Part shown: one piece after another, positions 12,406-26,700 of the stretch
Numbering within the stretch: the first letter of the stretch is position 1
Layout: every line of letters begins with the position of its first letter
NCBI GenBank assembly: GCA_907165275.2
Contig: OU015668.1
Coordinates: forward strand, 7,497,658-7,561,657
Reading direction: 5' to 3'
Length of the DNA: 64,000 nucleotides
Origin: Zygaena filipendulae
Taxonomy: Eukaryota > Arthropoda > Insecta > Lepidoptera > Zygaenidae
Notes under the pieces: generated by a model
Told to the model about the DNA's origin: nothing
The model's database searches: none
What the model saw: only the letters and a program-made list of their open reading frames with translations
Made by a program: the position numbers and the translations under genes

Positions 12406-13660
12406 AACGTATTAATAACGACTCTGTCTAGGTTCAACTTTCTGCATAAGAATCGTGATTCAAGTTAGGTATATGGGGGGGGAAGTTATGGATAGTGACG
12501 CAGAGCAGTTATGAAATAAAAGTCAAGTTATGTCGTATATGTAATGTTTAATATCGTATAACAGATGACATTTGAATCATTTGGCTCAGAAAAATCATCG
12601 CCTCTCTTGATTGCCACAAGTTTTCCCCATTTCTCCCTTTATATTGAATTATGTGGAAATTTAATAAACACATTTATTTATTTATTTAAATGGAGAAAGA
12701 ACAGATACAAATTTACACTAAATAATAAATACAAGAAATATTTTAGATATAAAACAACAATTTGAAACCTTAACATTCTCACTGAGTAATCGAGCGAAAT
12801 AACTCTGCTATTGACTGTGTTAACGACTGAAGACACTTTGAAGTGAGGATATTTTAAAGTTAAGAATAAACCTGCTACACATACATACTACTTATATAAC
12901 TTGAACACGAGTAACATAATAAGCATAATAGGCACATTATTAAATCAACCGTGCTCAAGCGAATCAATCTTTATCACATATATGTATATATAAAAACAAT
13001 TCCGCACTCCATTTCAATTATTTACAGTAGATAATATTAATAAATTAACTAAAAAAATATAACGAGCATAGCGACTCTATAACTTTCAACATGGAAGTGT
13101 TCATTGCGTCTGTGCGCAAGTCTCTGTCGCACGCATTGCCAGTTTGATGCGTTAGAGAAAGATGGCTGCGGGTGACACTGTTCAAGAGAAAATAGAATAT
13201 TATCATAATAAAAACAATTACTTTAGTGGTTTTCACTGCGAAATATACAAAATTTTCAGTACGATGAGATGCACAGTGTATGTACTTACTTGAAATACGA
13301 CACGCCGTCATTTTTCCTTTGTTTTAGGCTATTGTTTTTGCAAGTTTTTATCGCACACTTCACCATATCGAACACGACAACGCGGCGTCACGGCTTGTCA
13401 TATACTGTGGGAAAGGAGTGCACGCGTTGCTATTTGTGCACTACTTTTACGTCCCATTTTTTTACCGTCAATGTTAAATCTACGCCTAGTAGTAAATCAA
13501 TGGTTACGACCGCTATACGTCGGCGGGAAACGTTATTGATAACGAAACTACCCTCACGCCGACACATACATTAAATATATCAATAAAATCAGATATTATA
13601 TTATTTCAATAGTAAACATAAAATTTAAATCAAAGTAAAATAAAATAATAATGAAGTAAG
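12406..13660. other. No gene recognised
   Basis: AT-rich with a somewhat GC-richer patch at 13370-13570 (plus-strand open frame 13269-13574, unrecognised). No splice-supported coding sequence seen. Confidence 0.5.
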
Positions 13661-13674
13661 TTACTATTTTTCAA

Positions 13675-13766
13675 TTAAAGGTTATCTGCATTAGCAGCAG
13701 CGTTGTAAACTGTATTATCCAGAAGATAAGTCTCGCATTAGTTACAAGAGTTGAATTCATTCAGAT
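13675..13766 (-). pseudogene. Decayed third copy of the terminal TE exon end
   Basis: On the minus strand this stretch reads YLNEFNSCN, stop, CETYLLDNTVYNAAANADNL, stop. It parallels the C-terminus of gene 1 (YLDDFNSRNQCETYLLDNT...) and gene 2. The Gln codon became TAA, and the homology ends where the upstream part of the exon should continue. It lies about 130 bases downstream of the gene 1 stop. This suggests a past partial duplication of the 3' end. Confidence 0.85.
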
Positions 13767-13825
13767 AAACAGTTAGATGATCTAACTACTAGTCTAACTA
13801 GTTGGAATAAATCGATAGTTTAATA

Positions 13826-13835
13826 TTTATTTATT
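13826..13835 (-). terminator. Probable poly(A) signals of gene 1
   Basis: Two overlapping AATAAA hexamers on the minus strand (ccaaaataaataaatat), about 60 bases past the stop codon. Confidence 0.6.
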
Positions 13836-13893
13836 TTGGAGCCCATCACCGTAATCGGTAACATCTGTAACATAATATGTCACTATTTTACAA

Positions 13894-16800
13894 TTACATG
13901 TTGTCTGAGTTAGCAACACCGTTGTAGAGTGTGTTATCCAGAAGATAAGTCTCGCATTGGTTACGAGAGTTGAAATCATCCAGATAATCTTGACCGAGAT
14001 ACTTGTTGATGATAGCCGAGCACCGCATATCCTCGGTTGCATACGGCAGGGCTGTACTCAGCTCATGCAGTACCAGCGGTTCGTTGAACAGTAAAAGCTT
14101 TGAGTCTGTCTGAGAATCCGAGAAAACCGGAGGCACTGCTTTCAAGACTACAATTTTGGACCGGAAAGGACCAAATTTCTTTTGATAATTTTTATTTAAT
14201 AATTGTATTCTAAAATACGCAGATTCAATGACAGTACGCATGTATTGATGAGTGTTGTTCATTTTACCACGCAAGGCTTTTAAACATGTATTCAATTTTT
14301 CGTCCCAAGTCCTCGCTTTCATCAGATCTGCTCCCATCGTTTCAGATTTGTTTCCAACGATTAATTGGTAGATGTGTTCTAACAAAGAATCCTGTAACTT
14401 TTCTGATCCCAAATCACCGAGATGAGACGTTACAGATGAGTGAATATCTTCAGGGGTACCACCTACACAGTAGACAGTGCCAGTTTTACCTGAAACAAAA
14501 ACACTGTGAGAAAATTATACACACACCATATTGACGTGAATAGGTACGTCTTTAAAACTGCTTCCATAGTGGGGGGCAAGTCAAGAAAATTAATGATAAC
14601 AAACTCGGCGGATACAATTTGGTGTTGCAGCTTAGTAGCTATTACCTCCATTCCAAATTCAATTCACCATTGGATAACTAAAGGTATTTTGCTATTTTTA
14701 GCTTTTTTAGTTTTGTGTTTTTGAAAGTTGGTTTTAATTTTTTCACAATTTATTTTTTTGTGGTATTGTCCATTCTATTCACGTCACGTTCTATTCGTAG
14801 GGCCAATAGTAGGTACTAGTGGTAGTTACTGGTACGGAGGTCTGGTACTCTTTATAAATTGAACCTAGTTATACCCACGATGCGTTTCACTATATTCACA
14901 CCTACCTGTATGGCTATAACTTTTAAAAAGCAGCTTTAACTTTAAAATAAACAAAGCAACTCGGCTTAATTAATTTTTTTTAGCAACAATAAATTAGAAT
15001 AATATCATTCAAAGATTCGTCTTGGCGGGGACTACCGTGTCTCCAGATTTACATGAAATATGGTAACAATATTTTTGTGTTGCACTAGTTTTATTTTTAT
15101 TCTTACCATAACCCTCCAGTATATTCGACATCTCCAAAGCCAACAACACGCCAGATTCATAACCCAACAAGTAGAAATTATTCTTATCCTTCAGTCTTTT
15201 CATCATAACCTGAGAAATAAACAAACACTATTTACACACATCAAAAATGTCTAGGGATCAAGTGCATTTTAGAGAATTGCCGCCAATTGGGATTATTATT
15301 GTAACTTTTCTGGATCCTTTTTGAAATTTTTTATTGAATTTCACCATTTCAATAAAGAATTTTATTCAAATTTTGTTTAAACTTTTAAAAATAACTGTCA
15401 TTAAAAATCCCTATAAAAGCGTGTGACGGCGGTTTTACAAAAACATTACAATTTCTGCATCGTAACTGAAAAAAATTGCATCGGTATGGAGCGATGACAC
15501 CACTTGCCTAGACAAGAGATGCTGAGAGCCGTTGGAATGTTGGAAGCTGGCACCAGGCAACGCCCTATGGCTACTGCTGTTGGGACAAGGCAGAGCGTCA
15601 TAAGCCGCCTATGGACACGCTATCGCATCACGGGCAGTGTGGCCGAGCGACATGGAGGGCGAACTCGTATCACCACTCGAAGACACGACCGGTATATCCA
15701 GAATACAGCGCGAAGAAATCGTACTATGACCGCCATGATGATAACTACGAGGCTCCACAGCGCTTCAGGCTTACTGATAAGCGATCAAACCATACGTAAT
15801 CGTTTAAGAGAAGTGGGTCTGCGATCCTGAAGGCCTCTGAGAGTTCCACCAATAGCGCCCCGCAATCGTACAGCCCGATTACAATGGGCTCGCGAAGACA
15901 GTAATTAGGAGGAAGAAGACTAGCGTGGTGTTTGCTTTTCCGAGGAATCTCGTTTCGGTATGAGGCCGGATACAAGACGTACATTAGTTTGGAGAAGCCC
16001 TGGATGTCAAGAACGATTGAAATTCTGTTAGGAAGTTCATCCATATGGAGGGGGAACAATGATGGTTTTAGCGGGTATTAAGATCGGTGGAAGAACCGAT
16101 CTCATTTGGATCAGGGGCAACCTTAATGCTCGGATTTATGCGACAAGTATTGTATCAGATGTAATCATCCCTTTGCGAAGCCAGTTGGGTGATTCGTTTC
16201 AACTTATGCACGACAATGCACGTCCACACACTGCTGGAGTCGTAACACGCACTCTTGCCAATGCTGATATCAACGTCCTGCCGTGGCCTGCTCAATCACC
16301 AGACTTAAATCCTACTGAGCACGCATAGATTATACTCCAAAGAAGAGTTCTGCCGAGTATGGACGCCTTAAATACCCCACAACAACTTTTTGACTTCTTA
16401 CAAAGAACGTGGGTGGCCATTCCTCAAAGTGATTTTGATGAACTGATTTTAAGCATACCAAATCGCTGCGAATGTGTGATTCGTGTCAATGGAAGGAACA
16501 CAGATTATTTTAATTTGTTTATTCATTACAATAAAAGTTTAAAAAACCCCTGTTTATGCCTTTTTTGCAATTTTATTGTCGACTTGGAATTGGTTCAATT
16601 TCTCTCATCTTACAAAAAATGAATATTTTCTTAATTTATTCAAAATGTGGGGATTAGTTGTTAATTTAGATTTGGGAAATAAGGTAGGCAACAAGCCCAG
16701 AAGATTAGATTAGATTTAAATTAATTGGGTTTCTTTTTATAGCAAAAAATGCACTTGATCCCTAGACACTTTTGATGTGTGTAGTTCTATCTTTCATAGT

Positions 16801-17736
16801 CGAAGATCACGATTTTTTTTTTTACTCTTTACAAAGTTTTGGTAGTTGAGGCAATAAGATTATTTTACAGGTTGTTAACGTTATTTAATATCTAATCAAT
16901 AATGAATTATTATTCTGTTATATTTACGTTCACGAGCCGCTGAGCCACCTCTCTCAAGGTTTCGTCCGGCCGGTTCACTTCGGGAAACAACATGAGCGCG
17001 GGCAACTTCAATCGTTCACAGAGCGCTTTGAACCTATTCCGATGCCCCTCCATGCCAGGCACTATGCACATATAGGTCTCACACGTGTTGTATTCATCGC
17101 CACGCTGCAAATGAAGATATACAAATCATTTTCAGAGTCAAAGACAGCTGCAGCTGGTAGAGGCCTTCTCTACTAAGTACTAAATAAAGTATGACTTGTT
17201 TTGCGATACCGTCGTCTTGTTTCTGCAATTTAACTTATATTTTACGAGAGGTTTTCCTGAATAACAGACTTGTTTTAAAAAAAGACTGTGACAAAAAAAG
17301 GAGAAAACATCATCTGCAAAATCATAATTTTTATTTTATAAGCTGATCCCCGAGATTTCACCCGCGTTAATTTCGGAGTTCTTGCGGGATTCTGGTTTAA
17401 AAGTACGCAATTTACAGTGTTCTGTAGGTACCTCTGACAACGTCTATGCAAAAATGCTTTATGTCGTGTTTAATCTTTGTTATTATTACAATCCATTTCT
17501 CAGCTCTTATAACACCTGTTGCATTGAAAGCAATGCCTGTGGATTAAGGCCACCTTTTGCTCAATTTTCAATGACCCACCTTTTTAGAACGTTGCAGCAG
17601 TGTCGGAAGCTCTATCAAGTCAGCCGTAGCGTCCACTTCCTCTTGGTCAAACATAGAGTTTGTTAAATATCCCTGAAATCCTGAGGATTTCTTTTGTAAA
17701 ATTATATCGACATTTTCATAGTGTAATTTTTTCAGC
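13894..17736 (-). CDS. Gene 1 exons 36-39: thioesterase (TE) domain, degenerate, with stop codon
   Basis: Exons: 17580-17736, 16928-17104, 15107-15209, 13894-14489. TE normally releases the finished fatty acid with a Ser-His-Asp triad. CIVPGMEGHRNRFKALCERL matches the N-terminal TE segment. The nucleophile elbow GYSxG is GYESG, with Glu2111 for Ser. The C-terminal GDHRxxLE segment reads GQDYLDDF (from 2293), so the histidine is missing as well. The last exon is long (596 nt) and ends TAA at 13894-13896. A degraded Tc1 transposon fills most of the intron between the two middle exons, absent from the matching intron of gene 2. Confidence 0.92.
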
Positions 17737-20700
17737 CTGTAAGAAAGTGCATGGATTTGATTTGGCGTTATGTGTCAAAGTCAAAGTCAAATCCTTTATT
17801 CAAATTTGACCCATAATGTGGCTCTTTTTGACGTCAATATAATTACAGTTATTGTGACAGCACCCATAAAATATCCACTACTCACAGCTTTCGGTTAAAA
17901 ACCTACTCAACAACGTTCAATAATAAAGAAAAAGGGGCGTACTTATGGTATCTCTCAATAAAAGAATATTTACTTAGCAATCGACAGCTGTGGCAAACAT
18001 TGCTTGGGAAGATCCAATTTGAATTTTGTATTCAGAAGCCAATATAGTTCCTGTACACGTTCATCAGTCAGACCCAACATCTCGAGGGTAAGGCTCTCAG
18101 GAGTGCAACTGCTGATGTTTAACCCTGTATTTAACACCATTTTGTGAATTAAAAATACCTATACTTCACTTGCCTGACAATTTGTATAATTCATCCTTTA
18201 ACAATCAGCGCAGCGTCCTTAGTTTTTCACAATGTTGCTTTTCTATATTTCGAAAATACTTATAATATCATTGATTTCGAAGCATTGCCATATGCTACGT
18301 ACCTCTGTTAGATTTAAACTGTGACCACGACAAATTCAAATGTTGTTCACAATGTTGCTTTTCTATATTTCGAAAATACTTATAATATCATTGATTTCGA
18401 AGCATTGCCATATGCTACGTACCTCTGTTAGATTTAAACTGTGACCACGACAAATTCAAATGTTGCTGAATTCTTGTAAACGATACTAATTGTGAACGGA
18501 AAAATTACGAAAATAGCTTGCGAGTTGTTAATATATGATATTATAATTTTATAATTCAACCTTTATTAGATTTACCTATTATAGAACAACAGCAGGCAGA
18601 TTGAAAATGTGCGCACGAGGTGATAGAGGTGTGTAAGTATGGAGGTCCAAAGGACAAGTGCGGGTGCCTAGACACCGCCTACCCTGCTTCCCGGAGGCAG
18701 GTAACATAGGTTAGACTTGTATTACACTATTAGTAACAAGTGACGGGATTACCTGGTATTTTTGCAATTTCTTCGATTAAATTATTTTTCACGGAGACTT
18801 TTTTGAATGAAGACACCACAGTTTTTTGGCTGTTTAGAGCTCTTTCAAGCAAATCAAGAGCACTATGTGTTTCTAGATATTGATCAGACGGTAATTCATT
18901 AACATTTTCTGACCCTACAAACTAAAAAAAAGGAAACATTTAAATCTTAACTCAGATTAAGTTTATGTTTTATATGATTTTCAATAATAAAATATTGTAC
19001 TGTATCTTATACAAAATATTGCGGCATACTTTTTTTAAGTTATTCAAACTTATCGATAAAGCAGGTAAACCAGATTTGGCACGTTGAACACATATTTCAC
19101 GACCAAAGTTTGAACCATCACTGATCATCACGAAGTTTCTGTCAAGAAACATAATATTATAATAACTGTAATTAATATATATAACATAATATTATAAAAA
19201 TTAATAAGTAATGATCTTTATATTGAATTGCACTCACTTTAATGAACTACAAATTTTTCTAGAAGTTATATCCAAAAAGTCCATTGCTGAATTGAGTTTA
19301 ATTTTATATTCTTCTTGAATATCATCAGTAGCAGTTCGTACCACAAATATTGCACGCACCGGTCCTATGTCGTTGCTTTTATTCAGAAAAAGGTGAATTT
19401 TTTCTTTCTCATCCAAATTGCCATCAAGGATTTTTACTTGAACGCCATGTTGTTCCCATAATCTAGGGAAGTTAAAGAGGATAAATGAAAATTATTTATC
19501 GTAGTATAGTAGCAGTGTTCGTTGTGGTAGTCTAGCGGGAGAATTCTCACTCTATTTAAAGGTCGGTTTTTTAAATCAGACTTGTTAAACCTACCTCCGG
19601 GTCTACTGATGGGCAATCAAGCTGGTTTAAAACCTTTGCTTAGGGTTTAAACCCGATAAAAGCACGTAAACGCTCACGTTTAAGTCGGGTTTAACCCAAG
19701 TACTGGGTTGATATACGGGTCTTTTTGTCTGTGTACAACACATTTCGCTTAGCACGAATATTTGGTGAAGCAAGTTCGTGTTAGAAGCAATTCGAAAGTG
19801 TGTGAAATCCACCGCACTCGGGCAATACACTAACGTCAACACACCCTCAGCTTTCAGGGTTAAAAATAGATTTTGTTACAGATCGTGATAGTAAATAGGC
19901 GACCTTATCTATACATATAAAATGCTTTATTCTGAATGACTGAAGGATCAACGCACAGCCTAAGCCGCTGATCATAGAGACCTGAAACTTGGAGGGTGTG
20001 TTTTTTGTGTGACGTAGGCATCCGAAAAGAAAGGGTTTTTGAAAATTTAACCCCCAAGGGGGAGAAAAGTGGTTGCAAAATTTGTATGGACATTGTGTTT
20101 TCTTGGAAGAAACTGGTCTAGAAATTGAAAAGGTAAAATTGCTAATTCAATTCCCACGGGAACTCCGAAACTATCGCAGGAAACAGTCATTAAAAAAAAT
20201 ACAGACCAGCATGCAGCATGCATAGCAAAAGATTAGTACATTAGTAGTATTTGAAGTAGGTACAATAAATCTGTACAAAGAGTAAACCGAATAAAAATGA
20301 AAAATATTTTACCTTTTCTTGAAATCTAAGTATCCTGATGTGCTGGGACACAACACATGCAGCTTCTCAACGCCGCTGGCGACAAGGTGGTCGGCAAGTT
20401 GTATACCAAATCCCTCATCATCGCAAAGTATTACGTAACATTCTTCCGGTGAGCAAGTCAATCTAAAGAGAATGAAAATGTATTGAAAACCGTAAAAGAG
20501 CGATGCTGGAATCAAAACGCAATCAGAGGGATCTTTTTAATAACTAGCTGTACCCCGCGGTTTCGCGTTAATTTCAGAACTTCCGCCTGATTCCGCCGAG
20601 ACTAAAATACCCTTTATCTTTTTCTGTATCCCTGATAACGTGTGTGCAAAATTTAATGATGATTGATTGAGCCGCTAAGGCGTGAAATCGTAACAAATAA

Positions 20701-23700
20701 ACAGACAAGCAAATAAACTCACATTCGCATTTATGATAAGTAATGCTACTGCTCCACCTACGTTAACGTTGACGTTAATGTCCAACTACGCGTTAATTAA
20801 GGCATTAAAATACGTGTTGGCTACATTTAGTTTGCAACGTGCCGATAAGCGTTAATTTCTAGTGAAATAACGAGTTAACGCAAAATGGAGGTCGAAGCTT
20901 CAAACAGCTGTTTTTTTTTTGCAATGGAGGTAGAAGCAGCTGTAATTTTTGCATAGTGTTTTAAATATTATATGCATTTATGCAATTTAAAAAAAAAAGA
21001 AAAAAATCCGTAGAATGAGGTGTTAATGTAGCCAACACCGCTTAGTGCGCTAAGTTTTTTTTTTTAACTGATTGGTCAGACATTTGTCCATAATCTCGCC
21101 TGATTGTAACGCGCTAAAACCCTTTGATGTGTCCAATAAACCGACACCCGAGCTATCGCTTAACGTTTAACGTCATTAGTAATGCCGTTAGTAAGTTAAC
21201 CCGTTAAAATGTTGGCCACATCTACGTAATTACGCGTGAACACGCAGGTGGAGCAGTAGCATTAGGATAATAACAACTTTTCACACAAATTTATTTGATC
21301 TCACAATAAGCTCCGATTTTTTTTCTATTCTGATTTTGATTACATACCCGCTTAATATGTGTCGTAGCCATATATTTTTTTTTTATTTTATAGGAAAACC
21401 TTACGGTTAATGTAACAAAATTAGATAAAACGGCACACAATAGCCATTCGCGAAATTCACATGTAGCATTGATGTTAAAAATGTATAAAGGATTGAGGAC
21501 AAAAATATTTTTTTTAGGAATATTGATATATAGCTATAGGCAGAGGCGTCTCTAGCCCATGTAGCACCCGTGTGCAAACATTACCTACCCTAGCGCCCCC
21601 TATAGTGACCACGAGGTTAAAATGGAATGGGTACAAAGTACGAGTAACAGCACATAAAGTTGCCCCAAACTGTCAAATTTTCCCAATCGTTAATAACTTA
21701 AATTAACTTGATCAAAACTTATACCTTTGCTGAGTAATTGGAGAAGATTCATTGAGTCGAATCAACACACGGCCGCGGTGTCTACTTGCGGCTAAAAGTC
21801 GAAAGGCTCGTGCTACGTCTTGGGGAGGGTATGTAACCCTAGATAGAGGACGTACGTAACCTTGAGATATGCCGTGAGTTATCATAAGCTGCAGATCCTA
21901 TAAAAATCATTCAACTTGTCAGTCTCATTAAATTACAATAATATACACTTCATTGTTACAAACAAATGTTAATGCTAGTTTTACCTTCAATTCATTTTCA
22001 TTTTGTAACATAAACACACTAGAAAAGTCAATCGGAATATATGACCTTTCACGTAGCAAGTTTGCCATGTGGAAAGTGAATCCCTCCTGATTTTTTATTT
22101 GAACAGTATCGAACACTTTCCCCAAATGACTGCTGCATTTGAGTGAAATCTGTAATCAAATCCGTAAAATGTATTCACCGAAATATTGGTTAAGATTTTT
22201 TTTTTTATAGGTGGCTACTGGCCATAGGTGCTTACATTCCTAAGTTCTCCTTTGACACACGAGATAATGATATTGCAGCCTTTTCCTTGTGTGGAAAACA
22301 AAACCATGTCCCCAAAAGAGGTGTCACGTGAATTGCCAATGTGGTCATCTGGAAGAAACATAATGAGATTTTTTTTACTGTGGGTACGGGTAGGTATACC
22401 GTATATGTGACTTAGTGGTAGTCATCACGCTTGCCCAATATGGAGCAGTGTGTGTATGCGAATTTTTAAAATTGTACCTAGATACGAATTGAAAAAGATG
22501 CGCGAACGACATAACCAATGATGGCTTTATCGGGTTTATCTCCCAGGGTCATTATTCAGAAGATCTGGTTCGTCACAAGATGATGTACTTATGCATAGTC
22601 TAGTAGGTGTTCTGTGTTAATTTTAGCTAATAATTTATTCTTATTTGTTAACAAAGTACATTCAAATATTCAAAAAATATAATAAAAATTCTGTTATCGA
22701 AAAATCCATACGAGTTAATTACAGGAGTTTACCTTTTAGTTCGGGAAACAATTTCTTCAAAAAATGTTTCTTGCGGATGTCACTGACTGTTGTAAACACT
22801 TGGCAACCGTGAGCCAATGCAATGGATATAACAGCTTGGCCCAAAGCGCCTGCACCACCATGGACCAGGATACTCATATCTTCGTAAAGTTTGCTTTTGA
22901 TAGCCTACAATATCGGAGAAAATATTTCTATTAAGGTTAAGATTGTTTTTAGCAAAATTTTAAAACTTCACTTACCAGGCAATAAAAGGCGATGGCATAT
23001 GGAAGAGGGACAGTAGCGGCTTCCTCGAGTGTCCAATGTGCTGGAACTGGCCACAGTAAATTTTTACTGGCGAGTAATCTCTGACATGCCGCACCACCAC
23101 TAACTATACCCATGACACTCTCCCCACTAAAATATAAAGTAAAACAGAAATAAAACAACTAAAAACAAATCATAAACTGAAAACAAATGAAGATTGTAGT
23201 TTACCTATCAGTGATTCCACTGAAGTCCATAGCATATCCTGCTGAAGATGAGTTTTGATTGATAACTGCTGCTGTAGCTTTATTGGTATCGGTGACATTC
23301 AGAGCAACGTACTGAACCTAGAAAAATATTATGCGATTCAAATCGGCTGCTGTTTAATTTATTTGCACCAAAATAAAGAATACAATTTTATTATAATACA
23401 TACGATAACAGGAATACCAAGACCACTCGGTTCAGGCGCTTCCACCCAACGCAATGAATTGATGTCCCCAATGTGAGCACTCTGCAGTGCAAAGTTGCCC
23501 TCTGTCTTAATCCTATCTTCTTTTAACGGCAAGAAGAACTCTCCGCCCCATACACCCTTGAAAATTTAAACCTTTTTTAGTTGGTCAGCAGAGCACATCA
23601 CATCCACAGCACAGCACAGCACCGTTAACCTTAATAGTAGCAAACTCGCCAGGTGTCGCGGGTTTCATCATTTTGTTAATTTAGGAAAGCAAAATCATAG

Positions 23701-26700
23701 ATACCTACTATCAGCTATCTGGTACCCATACTACTGAGTACATAATAAGCTCTGATTGGTATAACTAAAATCTGTGTGATAATTTTGAATCATCTATACT
23801 ATAATCTATATCTATACTAATATTATAAAGAGCAAAAGTTTGCGAGTTTGTGACGTTGTAGAGGGTAATCTCTGGATATACTGAATCGATTTTGAAAATT
23901 CTTTCATGTATAGGAAGCTACAGTGATCCTGAATGTCAAGATTACTTTTGTTCAGGAATTCCCACGGGAACTCCGAATTTCCCGCGGGTAAAACCACGGG
24001 GGAACAGCTATCTTTGGATCTACTGAACCAATTTTGAAAATTCTTTCACTTGCTCACAGCTCACAGCCAAAGTGATCCTGAGTGACATAGGATACTTTTT
24101 GTCCCGGAATTCCTGTGGGTACTCTGAAATTACCACGGGTGAAACTGCGGGGGTCACCTAGTATACATATAAAATTGAAATGTCTGTTTGTAATTCCAAA
24201 TTTACAGTTTTTCCCTAAATACATATGAAAGTATATAACTACAGTATTTACATAAATTAATATTTTTTTTTAATTTTTGTCCGTCTGTCTGTCTCTTTGT
24301 TCCGGCTAATCTCTGAAACGGCTGGACCGATTTTAACGGGACTTTCACTGGTATATAGCTGACGTTATAAGGAGTTACTTAGCCTACTTATATTTTAGAA
24401 AAAAATAGTTTCTGCGGGAGTTCCGAAACTCAAGCGGGTAAAACCGCGGGGCAAAGCTAGTAATTAATAAAATGCCAAGTTGTACTTTTGCGACCAAAGT
24501 AACACTAGATCTAGCAAATTTCTTCATGCAACGAGATATGATTGAGATAAAATACATTTAAATAATAATATTAATAATACTTTATAAAACACTAATCACT
24601 CCACCCAAGTCAATTGGAAATTCCCTGGAAGAACTTTTATCACAATTATTAAAATAATGTCCTTTTATACTTTTATTGAAATAAGTAGGTACTTACTCGA
24701 TTCATCACATTGAACACCAATTTGAAATTAGGTAGTCGTTCCAGATCTGCTTCTTTACAGCTGTCAAAATTTATCATTGCCACATAAATATCTTCTTCGT
24801 TAGCTCTGAATTCATTGACGAGATCTTTTAATCCAGGGATCGGAGGATAAGATGAAATAATAACTCGTTTGTGCTGAGGTGTCGAATTGGAGCGTAACGT
24901 GCGCAAGAGTTCTAAATCTTTAGGATTTTTCACGGACACAACGTCGCTTATTGGATTAATTATTGGACGCCAAAGAGCCAGTTCTGCTTTTGATTCTTCG
25001 CAGCCAGCAATAGAAACTGGGTCGTATAATGATGTGGAACTGCCAACTACTTCGACGCCAAGATTTATTAAGAAAGTATTTCGAGGCAAAGCTTGAAATA
25101 AGGTTTTTAACATCTGTAAAATAAACATAATTTAAATCTTGCTATCCCCGCTTTATATAGTTTCTATTTTACAGATTTTATTTATAGTATATTTAAATAG
25201 ATGATCGCTGTTGCTCTTATTTAACAAGATTACTTACACTTTTTTCGGAAAGAAGATCATTCATCAGAAATACATCCAAATTTTGTAATATCTTATTAGT
25301 ACTATTTATTTCAGCCTTTTTTATACGTAAGACATTTACTTTCAATTCAGGTGGACTACTCAGCAAATATTGAATTTCGTCAACGACAGAAGCATTATTA
25401 TTCATGACGACTTCAACAACAGTTAGCTCATTTTTGTTCAAATTTTCAGCAATAATTTGCAAGAACATGTAAATAGTAGAGGACATCTAATAAACAAAAA
25501 ACTCTATTAAGTTCACAGGATAAATAAAGTATTACGATGGATTGGTCTCAGTTTTTTAACCGACTTCCAAAAAGGAGGAGGTTCTATGTTCGATTGTATG
25601 TATGTTTTTTTTTTTTTTATGTATGTTCAGCGATTACTCGAAGACGGTTGGACCGATTTGAAAAATTCTTTTTTTGTTTGAAAGGGTTTACTCCCAATTA
25701 GGTCCCATTGCCACCAAGTCGGGATCTGATGATGGGATCTTGGAGAAATCGAGGGAACTCTTCAGAAATTATAGGCACACCTATAGCGATTTGAATATTT
25801 TTGATAGTAAATCGTTCATTTGCTTTCGGAAAGCAAAATTTGAAGAGGTGGAACTGATGATGAAGACCACAGGTGGTCATCGGAACAACTCAAAAATAAT
25901 ACGTATTTCACGGGTTCCGATTGAAGCGATTTCGAAAATTGTTTTTTTGTTTGAAAGGGGATACTCCTAAATTGATTCCATTGTCACCAAGTCGAGATCT
26001 GATGATGGGATCTTGGAGTAATCGAGGGAACTCTTCAAAAATTATAAGAACACTTATAGCGATTTTTGTATTTTTTATAGTAAAACATTTCTTTGCTTTC
26101 GGAAAGAAAAAATTTGAAGAAGAGGAACTGATAATGAAGACCACAGATGGTCATCGGAACTACTCAATAATGGGTATTTCACGGGTTCCGAATCGTTAAC
26201 TTTAATATGGTTTCTAAATAATTTATGCCCGTCACAATGTATATAGTGAAGTGGAACTGATGGTGATGTACTAGGAGAACTCCTCAACAATTAACGTCCC
26301 TGCGTCGGGAAAAGCAATATTTAGTAAAAGGTGATGAGCAGTTGACATTAAGCTATTGTAACTTAGAGAAATTACGACGACACCGACTTCGTACCGATCA
26401 GTGTACCGGTTTGTGCTACCACTGATCGGTATGAAGTCGGTGACAAGCCAAATATGGAGGGAGAAGATGGGCTAAGTCGACTCCCGCCACCAGCTCTTCG
26501 TGAGCAGAACAACCCAAGTGGGCAGACACCAGCGGGCTTGTCACCGAATTCAAACCGATCAGTGGTAGCACAAACCAATAATAATATTATGTGTGTTTTT
26601 GTCTTTTGGATTAAATCGGTATTTTGTTACTTTTAGCTTTTTATTTTTAGTTTTTTAGTTTTGTGTTTTTGGAAGTCGGTTTTAATTTTTTTGTTAATGT

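Noticed and set aside
14506..14724. Open frame overlapping the last intron of gene 1 on the plus strand
   Set aside because: Antisense to the intron, no motif, and its end is a transposon terminus.
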